A program made the translations under genes and the position numbers. The notes under the pieces are model-generated. The model was given only the letters and a program-made list of their open reading frames with translations, searched no databases and was not told the origin of the DNA. From positions 239,834,750 to 239,898,749 of the forward strand of contig CATIUR010000001.1 of NCBI GenBank assembly GCA_949592205.1: 64,000 nucleotides of DNA. The letters run 5' to 3'. Numbering within the stretch: the stretch's first letter is position 1; every line of letters starts with the position of its first letter. Shown here piece after piece: positions 13,535-23,970 of this stretch. The stretch is from Helichrysum umbraculigerum (taxonomy: Eukaryota > Streptophyta > Magnoliopsida > Asterales > Asteraceae).

Positions 13535-14142
13535 CTCTTCAAACTTTTCGAAGTTTTGAGTATCCAACTCATCATTAGCTTCAGGAATGAATGCAGCTTC
13601 CATTTGATAAGTACTTTCCCTATCAATACCTCTAAACCAAGGATGAATTTACTAAAATAGATTTGGTACTTGAATAATTTCAAGAGGCAAGATAATTAAA
13701 CTGAGTTCCTTTTAGAAAGTATAATAATTATCTAACTACCTTAAATTAAGGATATAAAGTTTATTGGAAGGATTGATAAACAATATAAATTGTAAAAAGG
13801 AGCAGCGATCATTAGTTAAGTTCCAAAAGCAATGAAATTCAAAGATTGCTTTATAATAGGCTACCTTCCTACACGTTGACATTGGATTATCTGAGTAGAA
13901 AGGTGGATACCCCACAAGCATTTCAAACATGATAGCACCTAGAGACCACCTGACATAGAACAAAATGAACATTATGCTAAAATTATATTTAGTAAGACAG
14001 AGAGAATCAGGTTTAATATGACGAATAAAACAAAAGTGTTTTTAGATATATAGGCAAGTTACCAATCACATTCCAATGTGTATTCCTTCTTCAGTAGAAC
14101 CTCTGGAGCAATATAATCAGGAGTTCCAACAGTAGAATAAGC
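13535..14142 (-). pseudogene. NDR-type AGC protein kinase gene fragment captured by Helitron
   Basis: Three exon pieces are visible on the minus strand. Exon a (about 14142-14063) encodes AYSTVGTPDYIAPEVLL and ECDW, the activation loop and APE motif. Exon b (13949-13865) encodes WSLGAIMFEMLVGYPPFYSD and NPMSTCRK, subdomain IX. Exon c (about 13650-13535) encodes HPWFRGIDRESTYQMEAAFI and then DELDTQNFEKFEE, the C-terminal part typical of NDR/LATS kinases. The a-b intron has GT/AG borders that join in frame through a split Trp codon, so genomic, intron-containing DNA was captured. The exon encoding the kinase segment between b and c is absent, as are the N-lobe and catalytic loop. It cannot encode an active kinase. 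An uncaptured parental gene should exist elsewhere in the genome. Confidence 0.8.
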
Positions 14143-14480
14143 TTGTAATGAGTTAAAACACGGAAAACGATGATTGAATCCGGTGTATGAGACTTGTATA
14201 AATCGTGTGTATGACAGTAATAGCCCAAAAGCAGATGTCTTGATCTGTGGTATCATTTAAAACAACAACATTGAAACACAGCTTTAACTTTTTTCTGTAA
14301 AAATAAATGAATGACATCATACATCAAAAGGCAATGCTTATAACAATATTGAGCTCTTCCTCATATGAGCTTACGGGAATTCTACTTTCTCTATATCCAT
14401 TGTTAAGGATATGCAACTTCCCTAAAGTCTCTCACAATTTACTATATTTTGATTGTCATTGACATAAAAAGTTGTGTCAA

Positions 14481-14630
14481 TAGTAAAAGCGCAAGATTTG
14501 ATGATTAGTGTTCTACACCTGGATTTAAAATGTTATGTTTATTCTATATTGTTTTCTTTAAGAAATAACATTACGTAAGTTGCACATGTCTTAATAGTAA
14601 AAGCGCAAGATTTGATGATTAGTGTTTTAT
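14481..14630. repeat. Short direct repeat inside the Helitron
   Basis: A segment beginning TAGTAAAAGCGCAAGATTTG occurs at about 14481 and again at about 14595, continuing in both as ATGATTAGTGTT. The units are about 32 bp long and 114 bp apart. Confidence 0.8.
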
Positions 14631-14944
14631 AGCTTTGCACTATTCAGATTATGGGAATGATCGAGCTTTGTATAAGTCCTAAATCAGACGGGCCATACCA
14701 CACTTCATGTTTCCAGTCTCACCAAGCAGTTTGTTTAAAGGCAATTGAAGTAATTTTGCTCATAAGACTCATCAGCTGTATGTACATAACTAAACGTGAA
14801 CTTAGAGATGTAGTCAGATTATAAGTTAAAAAAAAAACACAAACATTATTCAATAAGTATCGTAAAGAAACAATTTTAAAAATATCAATACATTAAAAAG
14901 ATGAACTGGTTCCAAGTGAAGTAGAAAAAAATGAAATAAAGGCA

Positions 14945-15053
14945 ACCCACCCACATTGACCCATTATCTAATCTCTGTGTACTGTCAATTTTATTAGATA
15001 TAACTTCCACAAATCAAGTAACAAAAAAAGATGCTAAGAAAAAGATGACTTAC
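14945..15053. repeat. First copy of about 105-bp direct repeat in the Helitron
   Basis: The copy begins ACCCACCCACATTGACCCA and ends near AAAAAGATG. It recurs at about 16115-16218 with scattered differences (for example CACTTTGACCCAATATC). Both sit in intron-like DNA between the captured kinase fragment and the exon-like frames further upstream. Confidence 0.75.
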
Positions 15054-16114
15054 AATGAAACCAACAAAGACAAAGGCAATAAGATTCTTAAGTGAAGTAA
15101 AACTTGCAGTATGAGTCCACCTGGTACAGCCAAGAATGATAGGTCCAATTAAACTTGGCTTAAATATAGTAATGTCGTCGTAACAGTCCCATTATCCTCT
15201 GATATTGTCCATATTTTTTTGCGACTTTATCAGCTGATATGGGTAGCACCTATGACAACGGTATAGGATGCACATTAACAAATTGAAAGAAAAATACTAC
15301 ACAGAGAAGGCTAATTGGGTAGTACATAGGTTGGGTAAATGGTCAATTGTAACTATTTGGTGCAAGTCAGAAGAGATTGGGCTGGGTTGCCCTGGCGGAA
15401 CACTTTTGTCCAATGCTTCATATTTTTAAATTTGTTTAAAGTGTCAAATATGATAAGAAAAGTTAAAGTATTTGAATAGTAGTCCACATTTTTAAATATA
15501 ATGATTTAGGAGTTATATGCATTAAAATACACTTGGGACATCTTTCAACCATTTTGACCCTTTTCCTATTTAGCTATTATTCTTAGATTACACGTTGACC
15601 CATTAAAGATAAAACATAGCCCCAATCGACCTTCAATTTTACCTATCTTGTTGGCTTGAATACACAGCATGGAGCTCTTCTGGAATGCCTGTCAAATTCT
15701 CCAACATTATAACCTCACCTGTTTAAGCCTCTTTCCAATTTGGCAAATCAAAAAGGTTAATTTTTTTGAAGTATTTATATGATTATCTTTTGAAAGAAAA
15801 GATTTACAAGGTTCAACACTTGGTCAATATTATACTATGTTCCAACAATTTACTGAGTACCTTATTATATAAACTTCTAGCTGAACCCTTAAAAAAATCA
15901 CTCAACCAAAGATGGGTGGGTCTTTATATAATGAAAAAAGGCATGTAAATTCCATAGTTTCATTGTCGTTCATGGTAGGGTCCTTATTAATGGTCTATAT
16001 TTTATTGGTAACCTATCGATATAAGAGGAGTCAATTGGCCTATACATCAGTGTTAACGCGTCAATTCCTGACCGGAGTATGATACTGTGTTTACGAAATA
16101 ATGTTGCCAAGTTA

Positions 16115-16218
16115 ACCCACCCACTTTGACCCAATATCTAATATGTGTATTCTGTTCAGTTTGTTAGATATAACTTTCACAAATCAAGTAACAAAGAAAG
16201 ATGCTAAAAAAAGATGTA
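16115..16218. repeat. Second copy of about 105-bp direct repeat in the Helitron
   Basis: Partner of 14945-15053. The shared core includes TTAGATATAACTTYCACAAA followed by TCAAGTAACAAA. Confidence 0.75.
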
Positions 16219-16639
16219 TTAAAGTGAATGTGTAGGCTGTAAATCATCATACCAATAGTCTCATCAAATACATCGTCCATGCATTAGCTTTCGTCTTTGC
16301 AAATGAAATGTATGTCAAGGGAGCATAAAGAGAGAGGTTTGACCTGTCAATGAATTTAGACCAGGATTAAAGTATCTGATATAACTACCATGGATACTTG
16401 TTTAAGAATGCATTATTGGATAATGTGTATACAATACTTTGATATTTATACGGATTAAAAAAAGCAAAGATGGATGAGAAATCAGAAGCACCAACAGAAC
16501 ATGGATGAGCCAACCAAAAAAAAAGGATCAACAAACGGTCTCAGTAAATCATTGTTGATCCAAATATTGTATGCTGACATAGACTATGATCGACAACGGT
16601 CTCAGTAAATCATTATATAAATAGTGTAGTTATTTAGTA

Positions 16640-17937
16640 TACCCGTATGATTTAGAATTGAAGTGGTTGGAGAAAATGCATCAACAGATATAACGAATTC
16701 TGGTGAGACGCTGTACTTCGACTTCCTGCTTGTGGGTAGCAAATGACAACCTTGTTGTGCAGTTTTAATTGATTTCTTTGAACTTGTAGCTGTATTACAT
16801 TCATTATACAACCAATATAAGCTCTGTAAAAGTCTACATATAGAAATTACTGAAAAGTGTATACCTTTGAATCCATAATAATTATTAAATTGTTTGATGT
16901 TTGACAATATACCAGAATTGATGGGATGAGACATTGAAGTGTAGGAAGAATCTGGTGTTTGAGATGCAGCCGCTAGAGGAGACGTTGCCATTTGTGTTGC
17001 AGAGCTACTCTCAGAAGCTATAATGTTTTGATTTATTGATTTCTTACTTGGTGTTGAAGCTGAATTTACTGAAAAGTGTATACAAATCGTTAGCATAATA
17101 AATTCAAATGCATTGTAAACGTAAAAATTTATATATACCAAAGGTTAGAACATAGTACAATATGTTAAATATAGAATAAAGGTCATTCAACTAAGGGTCC
17201 AATGCAGTTTGGTCTAGACGGAATTTATACATCTGCAATATGTATACATAACACAGATTTAACGCACGTATGCAATCAAATTTGAGAAACCAAAATGGCA
17301 CTAACTGTATATAGATAAAATACCCCAAGCATATCCCAGATTAAATTGGATAAGGACATTTTACGCATGAAAAATAGAATATGGGTCACTTGTGGCCCTA
17401 TTCGACCCAGTTGACCCACTTCCTTGCAAAGTGTTTTTCTGTTATACAACCAATATAAGATCTGTAAAAGTATACATATAGAATTGCATTTGTGAAGTGA
17501 TTACATAGGCTCAATTACATTAGTATAGAATGCACAGTTATCATATAACAGAGCTTGTTACATATGTACGTATATAATTTAATGACATACATGGCATCCC
17601 ATGATCATAGTGATTCTATTATAATATAGTTCAATGTTGCGTGTATGTTATAGCAATTTCATAGCATGTATACTCAGTATGAAAGTTAGTAGATAACTGA
17701 AAACGTATAATAGATGCTAACAAAATAAATATACCTGAAATCTAAAAAAAAGGTGGAAAAATCAATACCTGATATGGGATTATTATCAGCTACATTACGT
17801 ATCATACCGGAACAACGATGTTGACTATTTACTGAATCACGTTGTAGTTGATTGACGGGATCAGTTGGCAATAATGTACTGTTTGATGGTGTCAATGAAT
17901 TTCTTACAGCTGTAGCCGAAAGTCCTGCAATATACAT
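16640..17937 (-). pseudogene. Exon-like frames in the 5' part of the Helitron, function unknown
   Basis: Two Ser/Thr/Asn/Pro-rich segments read as exons on the minus strand. One, at 17937-17765, contains LTPSNSTLLPTDPVNQLQRD. The other, at 17070-16870, contains STPSKKSINQNIIASESSSA. Low-complexity leader exons like these are sometimes annotated upstream of plant Helitron helicase genes, and their position near the element's 5' end would fit, but no Rep or helicase motif follows. They could equally be captured host exons. I do not recognise a specific family. Confidence 0.3.
17356..17443. repeat. First copy of about 88-bp direct repeat in the Helitron
   Basis: Runs from ACATTTTACGCATGAAAAAT to CAAAGTGTTTTTCTGTT. 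A nearly identical copy is at 18116-18203. Confidence 0.85.
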
Positions 17938-18115
17938 TTAATGAATACAAGAAATAAACATTAACTAAGATATGGGTTTCAAATGGATTGATGTGGTTTT
18001 CATACCATTATTAGTAATACACGAAAGGGGTGTTCTTTGAACTGGCGTGAGCACATGGTAAGAATATCAGTTTGTAGCTGATGGAAACGAAACGAATTTG
18101 TTAATATGTTGCTAG

Positions 18116-18203
18116 ACACTTTACGCATGAAAAATAGAATATGGGTCACTTGTGGCCCTATTCGACCCAATTGACCCACTAACTTTCAAAGTGTTTTTCT
18201 GTT
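18116..18203. repeat. Second copy of about 88-bp direct repeat in the Helitron
   Basis: Partner of 17356-17443. It includes the shared core GAATATGGGTCACTTGTGGC and differs mainly near AACTTTCAAAG. Confidence 0.85.
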
Positions 18204-19297
18204 CTACCCATTCCTAAGTAAATAGACTAAAATTCACGCATTTGTCAATATGAAAAAATCTAAAGGGAAGCATATGTGAGAACACATATTTTGGAACATG
18301 TTTACCCAATTTCCTGTAGTATTGGGCCAAGTTTACAAAGGGAAGTGATTAGCCTGTCGCTAGATAGACCGAGTTCACTCCATTCAAGCTCTTGTAAGTA
18401 ATTGGTGCTACTACTTGCAATGGAACCTTCAAGTGGTGTGAAGAAAAGGTCAAAACAATATACAATTGCAGATTATATACGTACATCTTACACTTTAAAA
18501 ACTTTCATTCCTCTCAAGCATTTTATCGAACACCTCCTAGGCACCATATGAAATGCTTATGTGTAAATTTGTATACCCTTTGTAAATGAATTTCCTCTTA
18601 ATACATGTTGATTAAACAATTAAGGATATAAACTTATGTTTAATTTAAATCAATGAGAAGAATCGATCAAGCTTGTATGGTAATGAACCATTTAGAATAA
18701 GAAATCAGACATTAGAACTTCAAACAAACATTCATAATTAAGTTTGATCATTGAAAACGATTTAGTCCATAAATCACAAGCCTTCTGAACATCAAATATA
18801 ACAAAACATCGATACCTGAAGATTGTGGAAATTAATACTGCGTTCAGGAAGATCGTGTGATTCTGTTTTTTTTCTTCAAATCGATTTTGATTTCTTCAAG
18901 AGGTTAAGACCCTTGATCCGTCTCTGGCCAAAATCTTCGTTCGTTGAAAACGATTTTGATTTAATCCGTTCGTTGAAATCTTCGTTTTCTTTGAGAAGGA
19001 GTCGAATAAATTAATTGGGAATCCTGATCTTTGTATCCAATTGAATAGATAGTGGTAAGATGCTGTGGGATTTGGGCGATTGTTTTGAATAAGAGGGGAA
19101 GGATAGATACGTGACATGTGAGGGCATATTGGGAAAAAAAGTTTCCTAATTTTTTGAGATTAATAAATCATTTGGCTAATGATAATCAAGGGCTTGGATT
19201 AAATGGGCTAAACCAATGAAAGGTGAGGATTAATTTTTTAGGGTTGACTTTGTAGGAGATTAGCTAATTAAGTCTCTCTTTTAATAGATAAGAGAGA

Positions 19298-19530
19298 TGT
19301 GCAACACTTTAAACAATGCGTTGGCTTATGCTAAAAAAATTGCAACGCTTTATATATGTGTTGCATTACTCTCTAAAAATTTGCAACACTTGAAAAGAAG
19401 TGTTGTATTAGATCATCAAATGTAACACTTATTTAAGAAATGTTGCTCTATAGTTAAATTCGTCTAAAATGCAACAAATATTAGAAGTGTTGCACTCAAA
19501 ATGTTGCATTAGGCTCATTTTCTAGTAGTG
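19298..19530 (-). mobile_element. Terminal part of a CACTA-type DNA transposon
   Basis: The right edge reads, on the minus strand, CACTACTAGAAAATGAGCC, the usual CACTA terminal motif. It is followed by subterminal repeats built on TGCAACACTT and its complement (at least seven copies between 19300 and 19510). The 7.15-kb Helitron lies immediately to the left, so it probably inserted in this element. The partner terminus is not secure: CACTACACTTTAAGTG at 12086 matches only the first few bases and lacks a matching 3-bp duplication. On the right the transposon interrupts the internal region of LTR element C. Confidence 0.65.
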
Positions 19531-20143
19531 TTCGATGTCGACGAATCCGAAGCCGTGATCCTCAGGTTCTTCCATTGGATCTATCTCTTCATCGAGATAC
19601 GTGTACTGAATTTGTTCGTCGTTGATTTGTTCGTTATCTGACGTGTAGTCGCATGACGAGAAGTGTGCCATTTCCAGATGAGCAGTTCTACAAAATGGTA
19701 GGGAAGGAGTTTCAGCCTTCAGAAGTATGTCGGTATTTGTGAATTCATAAAAGTTGAATAAGGATGGAACGACGAGAATCGAGTTGTCGTTTGTTGGATG
19801 TAAGTTGATAAATGAATTTCGCAGTAGTCGAGAGAGAGTATCGTATCGGGGAAAGAGGCCAATGTATATATATATATATATCACATAACCGCCTAGTGTG
19901 TGTCTAGCACAATCAAGTAAAAGTCCCGGTTCTCTCGAGGTCAGAGTCAGCTATTGCATTCCTGTTCAACATAACCCCTTTCAGAACTCACATCATCTTC
20001 ATTTAATTGTACATAGTTGATCAGGCTATGTTAAATTAAACTTGTATGCTGTAATTCCTGAACCAGTTATACCTAATGAGGAATACTGCCTAACGGTCAT
20101 AGTCTAGACCCACTAAATGCAACCTAGTTCACTATAACCTTAG
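19531..20143 (-). mobile_element. Internal 5' region of LTR element C with an unrecognised open frame
   Basis: Read leftward from the primer-binding site, the leader is recognisably related to that of element F (43392-43700). Shared blocks include GTTATAGTGAACTAGGTTGC, GACTATGACCGTTAGGCAGT and a TA-rich run. Where F begins its gag, C instead has a different frame (about 19884-19531) containing HLEMAHFSSCDYTSDNEQI and EEPEDHGFGFVD. It is acidic and shows no gag, zinc-knuckle or protease motif. It is cut by the CACTA end, so the rest is not visible here. C may be a variant or non-autonomous relative of F. Confidence 0.55.
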
Positions 20144-20155
20144 GCTCTGATACCA
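20144..20155 (-). other. Primer-binding site of element C
   Basis: The reverse complement reads TGGTATCAGAGC (initiator tRNA-Met), three bases from the LTR edge at 20159. Confidence 0.9.
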
Positions 20156-21361
20156 ATCTGTAACACCCCCAAATTTAACAGTTTGCGGAAGCGATGTTTT
20201 GGGTGTTACTAATCAATAATCACAAGCACAAAGGATACAGTGAACGACTCTAAATGAGACGTTCGAAAAGTATTACATTAATACATAAGAAATTCAAAAT
20301 ACAAGCTCGAGTTTCGTGTAAATTTCTAGAGATTCTAATACATAACAACTAGTATAAAAGTAATGTAATAAAATCTCCAAGCTTGTATATGCATGCGACT
20401 CGAGCTAAGTAAGCTTATCCTGCTGGGCATCCCTACCGATGCTGTGTACCTGAGAAACATTACTAAAACGGTCAACCAAAAAGGTTGGTGAATCTCACAG
20501 GTTTGTAAGTAAGTAAATAGTTTGAACACACAAGTAGTATTTGTAAATCATAGCCAGCCAGTAAGTAACGATCACAGGTCATGCTAATCGTTCACTTAAG
20601 TTTTGATAAGTGGGTGGTTGCAGGTCATGCTAACCGTTTGATACCCTTGCCATGAGCCACCATAGTTGAAGCTTAACGTACAGTAAATAATAGTACCCCC
20701 CGTGAATGTTAATCCAAAAACATTCGCTGAAACGAGTAAGAAACGCCCGTTTATACAGTAACGGTTCGTGGTAGTGCGTGCTACCCCGGGCGGGGATTGT
20801 CAGTCCCATATGGATCCATATACTAAAACTCGCGCTTATCACATAACTAACAACTATGATTAAGGAGGCTTTCATTGGATTAGTCGAAAACTCATGAAAT
20901 TGGCGTATCCGTAATTCAGTAAGTAAGTAATTCATGGCAGCAAGTTAAGTATGTGTGTTCATGTAAAACAGTAATGCATCTCACCCCTGAGTAAAAACAG
21001 TAAAGTAGGGGCTGTGAGACTCACCTGAGTCTAGCAGACAATGCAGTAAGCAAGCAAAGTAGTATCCCGAACTAGCAACCCTTAGCGTCCTAATACGCAT
21101 AAGGTTTAGTAAGTAAATGGAATACTTGTAAAGCATCCATGCTAGTTGTTCCCAAACTAGTAAATGTCCATTAGTTGTTTGTACGTTTGTATTCGTTTGT
21201 AAGTTGTGGTTTGTAGAAAAGTTGTACGGCCCGTTGGTATCGGCGTATAATAATAATTCCATCCATTATTATTATGTATTCATAGTAGTTGTACAGTTGT
21301 AAAGCGTACTTGTATAATTGTTTGTTTGTATCACAACGTGTATCGTTCGCTTAAGTTCCAA

Positions 21362-21575
21362 TGGGTTAAATCCCCAAAGGGTACAAGTGAATCCTTGTAA
21401 GTGTTCGAGTGTAAGCTCGTATCAGTTAACGTGTAATCCCGCACGTAACTAGTGAGTGAACTTGTAAGTTCGTATCGGGTGCAATCCCGTGTAGTGTACA
21501 AGTGTAAGTTCGTTGGAGTGTAATCTCCTAAGTATTTCGAGTGTAATCTCGTGTGCGTGTGTGAGTGAAATCTCA
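21362..21575 (-). repeat. Array of small stem-loops with constant loop and varying stems (LTR C)
   Basis: On the plus strand the units are CGAG-tgtaag-CTCG (about 21406), CGGG-tgcaat-CCCG (about 21476), GGAG-tgtaat-CTCC (21515), CGAG-tgtaat-CTCG (21538) and GTGAG-tgaaat-CTCAC (about 21561). Related units are GGG-ttaaat-CCC (about 21364) and CAAG-tgaatc-CTTG (about 21384). The loop hardly changes, whereas the stem changes on both sides together. Transcription of C is on the minus strand, where the loop reads ATTACA or ATTTCA. Confidence 0.75.
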
Positions 21576-22526
21576 CGTTCAGTTTAGTATATGTAACACT
21601 CCGCAAATTTAAACGCGAATATTAACGTTAATCACTTGCATTATTAGGCTAATTCCCTACTTGAGTGAATTCACAACACATTTTAGAGGTAAGTCTAGCA
21701 AAGCCCAACTAGTTAATACGCGTAGTATTACGTATTCGTAATTAGTTGTAATTACGTACTGAACGATTTAAACAAACGCGACAAAAATATACGACTGTTG
21801 GTGAACAAAATTATTTAATAAAACGAAATTATTAAATAACGTCGTAAACAATTAAATATTATGTCGATAATATTTACATAACATTTTATAACGCAAAACG
21901 TTAACTTGTATAATTAAAATAAAACAAAGTTTGAAATTTATAAAATTAATTAATTTGGTTTCATAAAAAGATTCTAGTTAAAAATATAATGAAATGTGTC
22001 ATTAAAAATATATTGGTTAAAATAAAATAAAATTAACGATCGGGTAAACAAACACGGAGTGCAACCACGGAGACGAAAAATGGGGAACAAAACCCACCTC
22101 CCCACCTCCACCATTCTCATTTTCCATCTTTCTCTTCTCTCTCTATCCCTCACTTTCTCCATCTTTCTCTCACTCTAAAACCCACCACCAAAACCACCAC
22201 AAACACCACCAAAACTACCGCTAAACGGCATCAAATCGCAAAACCCTTTTAGGAAAAACGATCACCACAACGAGAGCTACACATCTATCTTTTCGGATTT
22301 CAAATCCGACCACTCGTAAGTTTCCGACAAATCCCGCAAATCTTTAGATTTCGAAGTTTTTGTGTTTATAATACTTAATATACCATGTATTAGTGTAAAA
22401 TTAACTTATTATGTCCAAAAACATCATTAAAAACGCTTTAAAAGTCGAAATTTGCATAAAAATCGCTGAACAGCCAGTTTCGCGAGCCGAGATCCAAATC
22501 TGACGAATCTCGCGAGTCGAGATTTG

Positions 22527-22680
22527 GACTTGCGAGTCGACTTGACTTGCGGGTCGACTTGACTTGCGGGTCGACTTGACTTGCGGGTCGACTTGACTTG
22601 CGGGTCCACTTGACCTGCGGGTCCACTTGACTTGCGAGTCCACTTGCGAGTTGACTTTTTGACTGCGAGTTGACTTTTTG
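22527..22680 (+). repeat. 17-bp tandem repeat in LTR D
   Basis: Units of TTGCGGGTCGACTTGAC, with variants in which GGGTCG becomes GAGTCG or GGGTCC, run head to tail for about nine copies and decay toward the right into GAGTTGACTTTTTGA. Three overlapping reading frames stay open only because the unit length is not a multiple of three and lacks stops. Confidence 0.9.
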
Positions 22681-23442
22681 AAAAAGTGCATTTTTGATCC
22701 TAAACGATGAATTTTGACACATTCGGACATATGTACATATATATATGTATACTTTCGGATAAAATAACTATAAATTTAAGGATACTTTCACGCTAATCAT
22801 TAAACATCTTCAAGAACCAAACCTTTATGATATAACTCGCACATGAAACACATATACTTTGGGTAGTATACAATACGATAAATATAATAATAATACTTTG
22901 AATTATTATTACGAAAACTCACCAACGAGACGTACATATTTTCCAAAACACAAACGTATAAACCAACACTTTGGACATAACTTAGTTGTACGAACACTGA
23001 CATGGATGGTCGACTTAGACATCCACGTACTTATTAATCTCATGCGTTTAGGACGTTAGGAGATTACCGACTAGGTGTACTTTGGGCTTTAGGCTTTGCT
23101 AGCACTCGCACTTTACTAAACTCAACAGGTGAGTTCACAGCCCCTACTTTTACTGTTTTAACTGCTTTTGAACAGGGGTGGAAAACATAGTCAACGTTTT
23201 TGCTACGTGAGCAAACTTTTATATAACTACTGTGTTATACATTGTACAAACTATTTGTGACTGCGGTCAAACTCTTACAACTGCTTTATTAATTGTCATA
23301 ACTGCTTTATTACATGATTGTATACTTGTTTACTCAAACGATTAGAGTACTTGAACTGTTAAACAACTATACGAACTGGTGTTTATGAAAGGGTATTTCA
23401 TACAAAAACTATTATCAACTTGTGAAATACGACTTGGTATCT

Positions 23443-23714
23443 TACCGGAGAACGACCGGTACAATTTGTATCTAGCTAGAGAACGACTAGCTGTGTAACT
23501 TACCGGAGAACGACTGGTACATATGGGTAACTTGTCGGAGAACGACCGACACTAACTTGGTATCTTACCGGAGAACGACCGGTACTAACAGTGTAACTCG
23601 CCGGAGAACGACCGGTGCTAACTTGGTAACTTACCGGAGAACGACCGGTACAATTTGGTAACTAGTCGGAGAACGACCGACTCACACTTTTAAAACCGCT
23701 GGAGAACGACCAGC
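23443..23714 (+). repeat. Nine stem-loops with invariant AGAACGA loop and covarying stems (LTR D)
   Basis: Every unit has the loop AGAACGA between complementary arms. The stems in order are TACCGG/CCGGTA (23443), AGCTAG/CTAGCT (about 23474), TACCGG/CTGGTA (23501), TGTCGG/CCGACA (23533), TACCGG/CCGGTA (23575), CGCCGG/CCGGTG (23599), TACCGG/CCGGTA (23632), AGTCGG/CCGACT (about 23663) and GCTGG/CCAGC (about 23698). Changes in one arm are matched in the other; the two exceptions (units 3 and 6) would form G:U pairs in RNA on this strand. Spacing is 24-42 bases with unrelated linkers. Confidence 0.9.
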
Positions 23715-23736
23715 AACACGTTTCAAACATACGAAT

Positions 23737-23970
23737 TGGGTAACATCCCACGTAAACTGTATTTTGGGTAACATCCCACGTAAACTGTGTTTTGGGTAAC
23801 ATCCCACGTAAACTGTGTTTTGGGTAACATCCCACGTAAACTGTGTTTTGGGTAACATCCCACGTAAACTGTATTTGGGTAACATCCCACGTAAACTGTA
23901 TTTGGGTAACATCCCACGTAAACTGTATTTGGGCAACATCCCAACCAAACTACATTTGGATAACATTCCA
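23737..23970 (+). repeat. Nine tandem TGGG-taacat-CCCA units in LTR D
   Basis: The core TGGGTAACATCCCACGTAAA is repeated at 24-28 bp intervals. The eighth unit has GGGCAACATCCC, and the ninth reads TGGA-taacat-TCCA, a paired change that keeps the short stem. This array follows directly on the AGAACGA array. Confidence 0.9.

Larger units (their letters stand above)
12148..19297 (-). mobile_element. 7.15-kb Helitron with captured host-gene DNA
   Basis: On the minus strand the element begins TCTCTCTTATC (19297) and ends CTAG (12148). Seven bases before the CTAG lies a perfect hairpin, CCCGCAAAATTTGCGGG (12159-12175). It is flanked by A (12147) and T (19298), the Helitron A|T target rule, with no target duplication. 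The 5' end is followed by an AT-rich leader with a CCTTTCATTGG-type motif (reversed, near 19215), as in many eudicot Helitrons. Inside are kinase exons (13535-14142), small exon-like frames (16.6-17.9 kb) and several internal duplications. No Rep or helicase domain is recognisable, so it is probably non-autonomous. The terminal features are seen directly; the family call follows from known Helitron structure. Confidence 0.75.

Noticed and set aside
16602..17141. Single 179-codon minus-strand gene
   Set aside because: Reads through apparent intron sequence; only short Ser/Asn-rich stretches look exon-like, so it is listed as fragments instead.
22401..22730. Three overlapping KSTRKSSRPASQVD-type frames
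   Set aside because: Produced by the 17-bp tandem repeat. A unit not divisible by three gives the same peptide in all frames.
23443..23970. CRISPR-like array
   Set aside because: Repeats are short palindromes with irregular linkers inside a plant LTR with a target duplication; no cas genes and a eukaryotic context.
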